Shown: positions 31,764 through 34,956 of the stretch, one piece after another
How the letters are laid out: every line of letters begins with the position of its first letter
Position numbering within the stretch: position 1 is the first letter of the stretch
NCBI GenBank assembly: GCA_927405585.1
Contig: CAKMJS010000136.1
Location: 1-34,956 of the forward strand
Reading direction: 5' to 3'
DNA length: 34,956 bases
Source: an uncultured Desulfosporosinus sp.
GTDB lineage: Bacteria > Bacillota > Desulfitobacteriia > Desulfitobacteriales > Desulfitobacteriaceae
The notes under the pieces: model-generated
Databases searched by the model: none
What the model saw: only the letters and a program-made list of their open reading frames with translations
Told to the model about the DNA's origin: nothing
Program-made: the position numbers and the translations under genes

Positions 31764-32141
31764 GGATGACCTCCTTAATCTTCATTTCAGCAAAGTATAA
31801 TCTTTGTTTCTTTTCAACAGTCAGTTTATGCTTGCTGCTAATTACAAAAAAAGATCAGTCCCTGTCGTCTACTCCTTTCGACAAATAAAGATGAAGTCCT
31901 GTCGTTAAAAAAATGAAATGCTCTATTTAAAACAATATGAGTCAATAGTCCTATCCTAAGACTTCGCTAGATGTGTTGTCTGAATTTTCTGCATTCCGTA
32001 GAACTTTTTTCTCTGATTACGTAGGATTTAGCTGATACTTGGCGAATTATATGTATAACACCAAAAGCTATATTTTTCACTTTTGAACTGGCAAAGTAAA
32101 ATCCATTAGAAAATTTATAAAACTCAAGGAGGAAAATCATC
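31764..32141. other. Divergent promoter region between amidase and GH18 genes
   Basis: This 378-base AT-rich gap must hold promoters for both CWB2 genes. I see TATACT-like and TATA-rich boxes, but none with a convincing -35 partner. A degenerate direct repeat lies at 31850-31867 (AAAGATCAGTCCCTGTCG) and 31888-31905 (AAAGATGAAGTCCTGTCG). The first copy matches 15 bases of the sequence at the end of the TolC-like gene apart from one extra C. A long minus-strand frame here lacks a ribosome site and is not accepted as a gene. Confidence 0.4.
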
Positions 32142-34178
32142 GTGCTAAGAAAGAAAGTTACATTTCTAATGCTTGTTCTTCTTTTAATTAACTTAGTAAG
32201 TCTTTCGTTCCTACAGTTGCCTACCTTAGCAGATACGATTAGCAAACCCTTGCGCATAGCAGGTTTGACCCGCTTTGATACGGCTATTCAGATCTCTCAG
32301 GCCACTTGGTCCAGTGCGAATTCCGTTGTTCTAACCCGTGGAGACAATTTTCCGGATGCATTAACCGGCGCTGTTTTGGCAAAAAGTTCAAGGGTAAACG
32401 GTCCCCTGCTCTTAACGGACTCCCAGCAACTCCTTCCGGAAGTATTGACGGAAATTCTGCGCCTCCAGGCGCAACACGTCTACATTCTTGGAGGTACTGG
32501 AGCTGTCTCTGTGGAGGTACAAAATTCCCTAACTCAGAATAACCTAACAGTACATCGGATTGAGGGGCAGGATCGTTTCGAAACGTCAGCCAATATTGCT
32601 TTAGAAGCGGTTACTAACTCTTCTCAAGCGTTCATTGCCTCAGGATACTCTTTTGCGGATGCCCTAAGTGTCTCGTCTTACGCGGCTGCTCATGGCATTC
32701 CACTTCTACTCACGGACTTAGACACCATCCCCGCGGTGACACTCCAAGCGCTGCAGGCCTTAGACGTTCGTTCAATTACCATGATTGGAGGGGAGGGGGT
32801 TATTTCCGCCTCTGTTAAAAATCAGTTAGAAAGCTTGGGATTTTCTGTTGATCGTTTAGCTGGGGCTGATCGCTATTTAACCAATATTTCGGTCCTCAAT
32901 AAATTGGACTATAACACGAACACGGTCTATGTGGCTACAGGCAATGATTTCCCAGACGCCCTCTCGGGTTCCATCCTCGCTGCTAAAGAGAATAATCCCA
33001 TCATGCTTGTTCCTTCTGACAATCTTAATTCTTCAACGCTAGCTTATCTTAATGCTCGTCGTACTCAAGGATCCCTATTTACCCTCTTCGGAGGATTTGG
33101 AGTGATCAAGTATGGGATAGAGGACATCATTCGAACCGGCTCTGTGCATCCCCGTATTTCCTTACAATATCAGCAGGCATATGGTACTAATGTTTTAAAT
33201 GACTATCTTGCTCAGCTCACCCTGCTTCCCGTTAAAGCAACCGACTCTGTCGATATCCTCTCCCCCAATCTCTTCTCGCTTGACATCTTAACGGCTGGTC
33301 AGACAGTGGCGAACGGTACTTTCACTGGACCGTGGAGCCTATCCGACAATAGCTATGCGCAACTTGTCACCGCCGCCCACGGAAGAGGGCTTAAACTCAT
33401 GCCGCTGATTGGCGCCGCTTGGAACGCTGAGGGTAAGGCCGTGGTGGACTTAACCTTAACCCAGGAGGCCTCACGCACCAAGCTGGTCAATAACCTTGTA
33501 ACCATGGTGCAGAATACCGGTGCCGACGGAGTGGTGATTGATTTTGAGTATATGAGTGATTCGACGGGCCCCTACCTTACCCAATTTATGAAAGAGCTTT
33601 ACGGGAAACTTCATGCTCAGAATAAACTGCTGATCCAAGCCGTCCCAGCTCGCACCTCTTCAACTGACTGGAACACTGAATATAATTATCGTGACTTGGC
33701 TCAGTATGTTGATTATCTTAATATCATGACCTATGACTACAGCCACTCAGCCCCCGGTGCAATTGCTCCGATATCTTGGATGAAAAAGGTTATGGATTAT
33801 GCCGAGAGCCAAATCCCTGATATGAACAAAGTCCTGCTCGGCATCCCTTACTACGGACGGGACTGGACAAAGACCGGAGATACGTATACCCGTAAATCTG
33901 TAGAACTAACCGGCGCGACAAGCACAGCAGCCAGCAACTATGCTCAAATCAAGCGGGATACCTCGAATGGCGATACAGTCGGAATCCCCTACTACACTTA
34001 TACAGATAAAGCCCTCAATCAACACACGGTCTATTTCGATGACCTTCTAAGTTGGAAGGCAAAACTAAGCCTCCTCGACACCTATGGACTCGGCGGTATC
34101 GGTTCCTGGTCCCTCTACTGGGTATACAAAGAAACTGCCCCTTCCCTCTACTCTCTACTCAAAGAACACCTCCGCTAA
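32142..34178 (+). CDS. GH18 glycosidase with three N-terminal CWB2 repeats
   Basis: GTG at 32142 follows AAGGAGG with ten-base spacing and gives 678 residues. The signal peptide ends near 30 (TLA). Three CWB2 repeats occupy about 35-330 (RIAGLTRFDTA, RIEGQDRFETS, RLAGADRYLTN). The GH18 barrel fills about 340-678: the active-site strand is DGVVIDFE (462-469) with catalytic acid Glu469. It also has YLNIMTYDYS and a GIGSWSLYW segment near the end. Bacterial relatives of this type act as N-acetylglucosaminidases on peptidoglycan or cortex (SleL/YdhD-like) rather than on chitin. It is the only plus-strand gene of the CWB2 group and ends before a clear terminator. Confidence 0.93.
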   Translation: MLRKKVTFLMLVLLLINLVSLSFLQLPTLADTISKPLRIAGLTRFDTAIQISQATWSSANSVVLTRGDNFPDALTGAVLAKSSRVNGPLLLTDSQQLLPEVLTEILRLQAQHVYILGGTGAVSVEVQNSLTQNNLTVHRIEGQDRFETSANIALEAVTNSSQAFIASGYSFADALSVSSYAAAHGIPLLLTDLDTIPAVTLQALQALDVRSITMIGGEGVISASVKNQLESLGFSVDRLAGADRYLTNISVLNKLDYNTNTVYVATGNDFPDALSGSILAAKENNPIMLVPSDNLNSSTLAYLNARRTQGSLFTLFGGFGVIKYGIEDIIRTGSVHPRISLQYQQAYGTNVLNDYLAQLTLLPVKATDSVDILSPNLFSLDILTAGQTVANGTFTGPWSLSDNSYAQLVTAAHGRGLKLMPLIGAAWNAEGKAVVDLTLTQEASRTKLVNNLVTMVQNTGADGVVIDFEYMSDSTGPYLTQFMKELYGKLHAQNKLLIQAVPARTSSTDWNTEYNYRDLAQYVDYLNIMTYDYSHSAPGAIAPISWMKKVMDYAESQIPDMNKVLLGIPYYGRDWTKTGDTYTRKSVELTGATSTAASNYAQIKRDTSNGDTVGIPYYTYTDKALNQHTVYFDDLLSWKAKLSLLDTYGLGGIGSWSLYWVYKETAPSLYSLLKEHLR

Positions 34179-34232
34179 GCGAGGGAGGAGGGACGGTTCT
34201 TTGACTTGCATTCGTAGGAGCGTGAAGACGCG

Positions 34233-34273
34233 GGGAAGGTTCTTCATCCTAAGACAGAAGAACCTTCCCTTTT
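34233..34273 (+). terminator. Terminator of the GH18 gene
   Basis: GGGAAGGTTCTT (34233-34244) and AAGAACCTTCCC (34258-34269) are perfect 12-bp arms with a 13-base loop, followed by TTTT. It lies 55 bases after the stop codon. The remaining bases to 34479 are AT-rich and hold only the likely promoter of the HicB-like gene. Confidence 0.85.
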
Positions 34274-34479
34274 ACTGCGTTATCGCTATAATAGGTTCAC
34301 CTTTGCTTTGTCCACCCGACATTGTATAATATTTCCTATATATACCTGTCACTTTGAATATTTTTAGAATGCATATATGGGATATAATGGTATTTGGTGT
34401 TTATCTTTAGTATAATATATTTAATTATGAGATGAGTGAATTTACCTGCTCGAGTCATAAATTGGAAGGGGGTTAACTG

Positions 34480-34833
34480 GTGAAAAAATATAATTTCACG
34501 GTACTTATTGAAAAAGACGAAGAAGGAGGATATATTGCAACGGTGCCAGAATTGAAAGGCTGCCATACACAAGGAGATACGATCGCTGAAATAATGGCGA
34601 ATGTTGAAGAAGCCATTAAATTATGTTTAGAAGTTCATGTAAAAGACGGAATCAAAGTTTTTAATCCGAATTTTATAGAATCCAATCAATTTTTAAACGC
34701 GTCGATTGATAAATCTACGTTGTCTCAACTTGGTGTGAGCATGTGCTCAGGCAGCCTTAGGGTCATGGACGAAGATACCTGTATGGTAGATACGGCTAGA
34801 AAGCTGATGCTTGTGCATGTATTCAAGGACTGA
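34480..34833 (+). CDS. HicB-like antitoxin without a visible HicA
   Basis: GTG at 34480 follows a GGAAGGGGG stretch and gives 117 residues. The first 60 or so match HicB: KKYNFTVLIEKDEEGGYIATVPELKGCHTQGDT, then a helix IAEIMANVEEAIKLCLEV. This is the partial RNase H-like fold that blocks HicA toxins. After about residue 70 the sequence (FLNASIDKSTLSQLGV to the end) no longer resembles the usual short HicB tail or an obvious DNA-binding domain, so it may be a fusion or a shifted frame. No hicA is found upstream, and only 123 bases remain downstream. It is probably an orphan, or the partner lies beyond the window. Confidence 0.7.
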   Translation: MKKYNFTVLIEKDEEGGYIATVPELKGCHTQGDTIAEIMANVEEAIKLCLEVHVKDGIKVFNPNFIESNQFLNASIDKSTLSQLGVSMCSGSLRVMDEDTCMVDTARKLMLVHVFKD

Positions 34834-34956
34834 GCGCTTGTAGGTCGCACTGTACCGCTGGCCTGGTTTGCGCAGGCTGAACTGAAGGAGCAGGAGCGAA
34901 GTCGGCCCAAAAAGCCCTGATCGTGTCGACGCTCAAGGACAGGTTTCCCTTGGGCG

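Noticed and set aside
31967-32257. Minus-strand open frame of 96 codons overlapping the GH18 gene start
   Set aside because: It is antisense to a well-supported gene and has no ribosome site.
34834-34956. Start of a further gene (such as hicA) at the right edge
   Set aside because: No start codon with ribosome site opens a protein-like frame in the 123 remaining bases; only a CGCTCAAGG/CCTTGGGCG hairpin is seen at 34930-34956.

Overview
The window looks like the chromosome of a spore-forming, anaerobic, low-to-mid GC Firmicute, most like the Peptococcaceae (Desulfosporosinus or Desulfitobacterium type). I infer this from Shine-Dalgarno (SD) sites of the GGAGG type, a SleB-type cortex hydrolase, YlbF, YtxH, DUF948 and DUF2508 proteins, and five CWB2 cell-wall proteins. 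No database search was run.

Layout. 1-553 is a GC-rich, highly structured repeat region. 554-4175 holds an SGNH-hydrolase-like protein with altered catalytic residues, a YlbF-led operon of small proteins (1407-2967) and a Q/G/Y-rich protein. 4291-6077 holds a Tat-exported metallophosphoesterase and a HEPN/MNT toxin-antitoxin pair whose HEPN gene is frameshifted. 6078-6767 is a second repeat region; part of it is an inverted copy of bases 1-138. 6768-8570 carries a LysM plus SleB-type hydrolase, a DUF2508 protein and a small zinc-ribbon protein. 8932-13921 is a minus-strand efflux operon (lipoprotein adaptor, RND pump, TetR repressor). 14169-18750 holds a YtxH protein, a DUF948 protein, an S41 protease, a small coiled-coil protein and a DEAD-box helicase. 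19109-20527 encodes a TolC-like protein. Around 21.2-21.5 kb lies the wreck of a small lipoprotein gene. 21744-34178 is a cell-surface locus: an S-layer protein and four CWB2-anchored enzymes (subtilase, lytic transglycosylase, amidase, GH18 glycosidase). A solitary HicB-like gene closes the window.

How it fits together. The CWB2 proteins probably share one secondary wall polymer as anchor, so the S-layer and its remodelling enzymes sit together. The RND operon and the distant TolC-like gene share a TGAC-N6-GTCGG site in their promoter regions, which suggests one TetR-controlled export machine.

The most unusual signal is a set of hairpins in the repeat regions. Their stems differ, but each has a hexaloop of the form A(A/T)GGA(T/A). 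Three contain ACAAGGATGT, which matches the core of the CsrA-binding consensus. They may be CsrA-binding RNA elements in a Firmicute, where CsrB-like RNAs are not an established feature.
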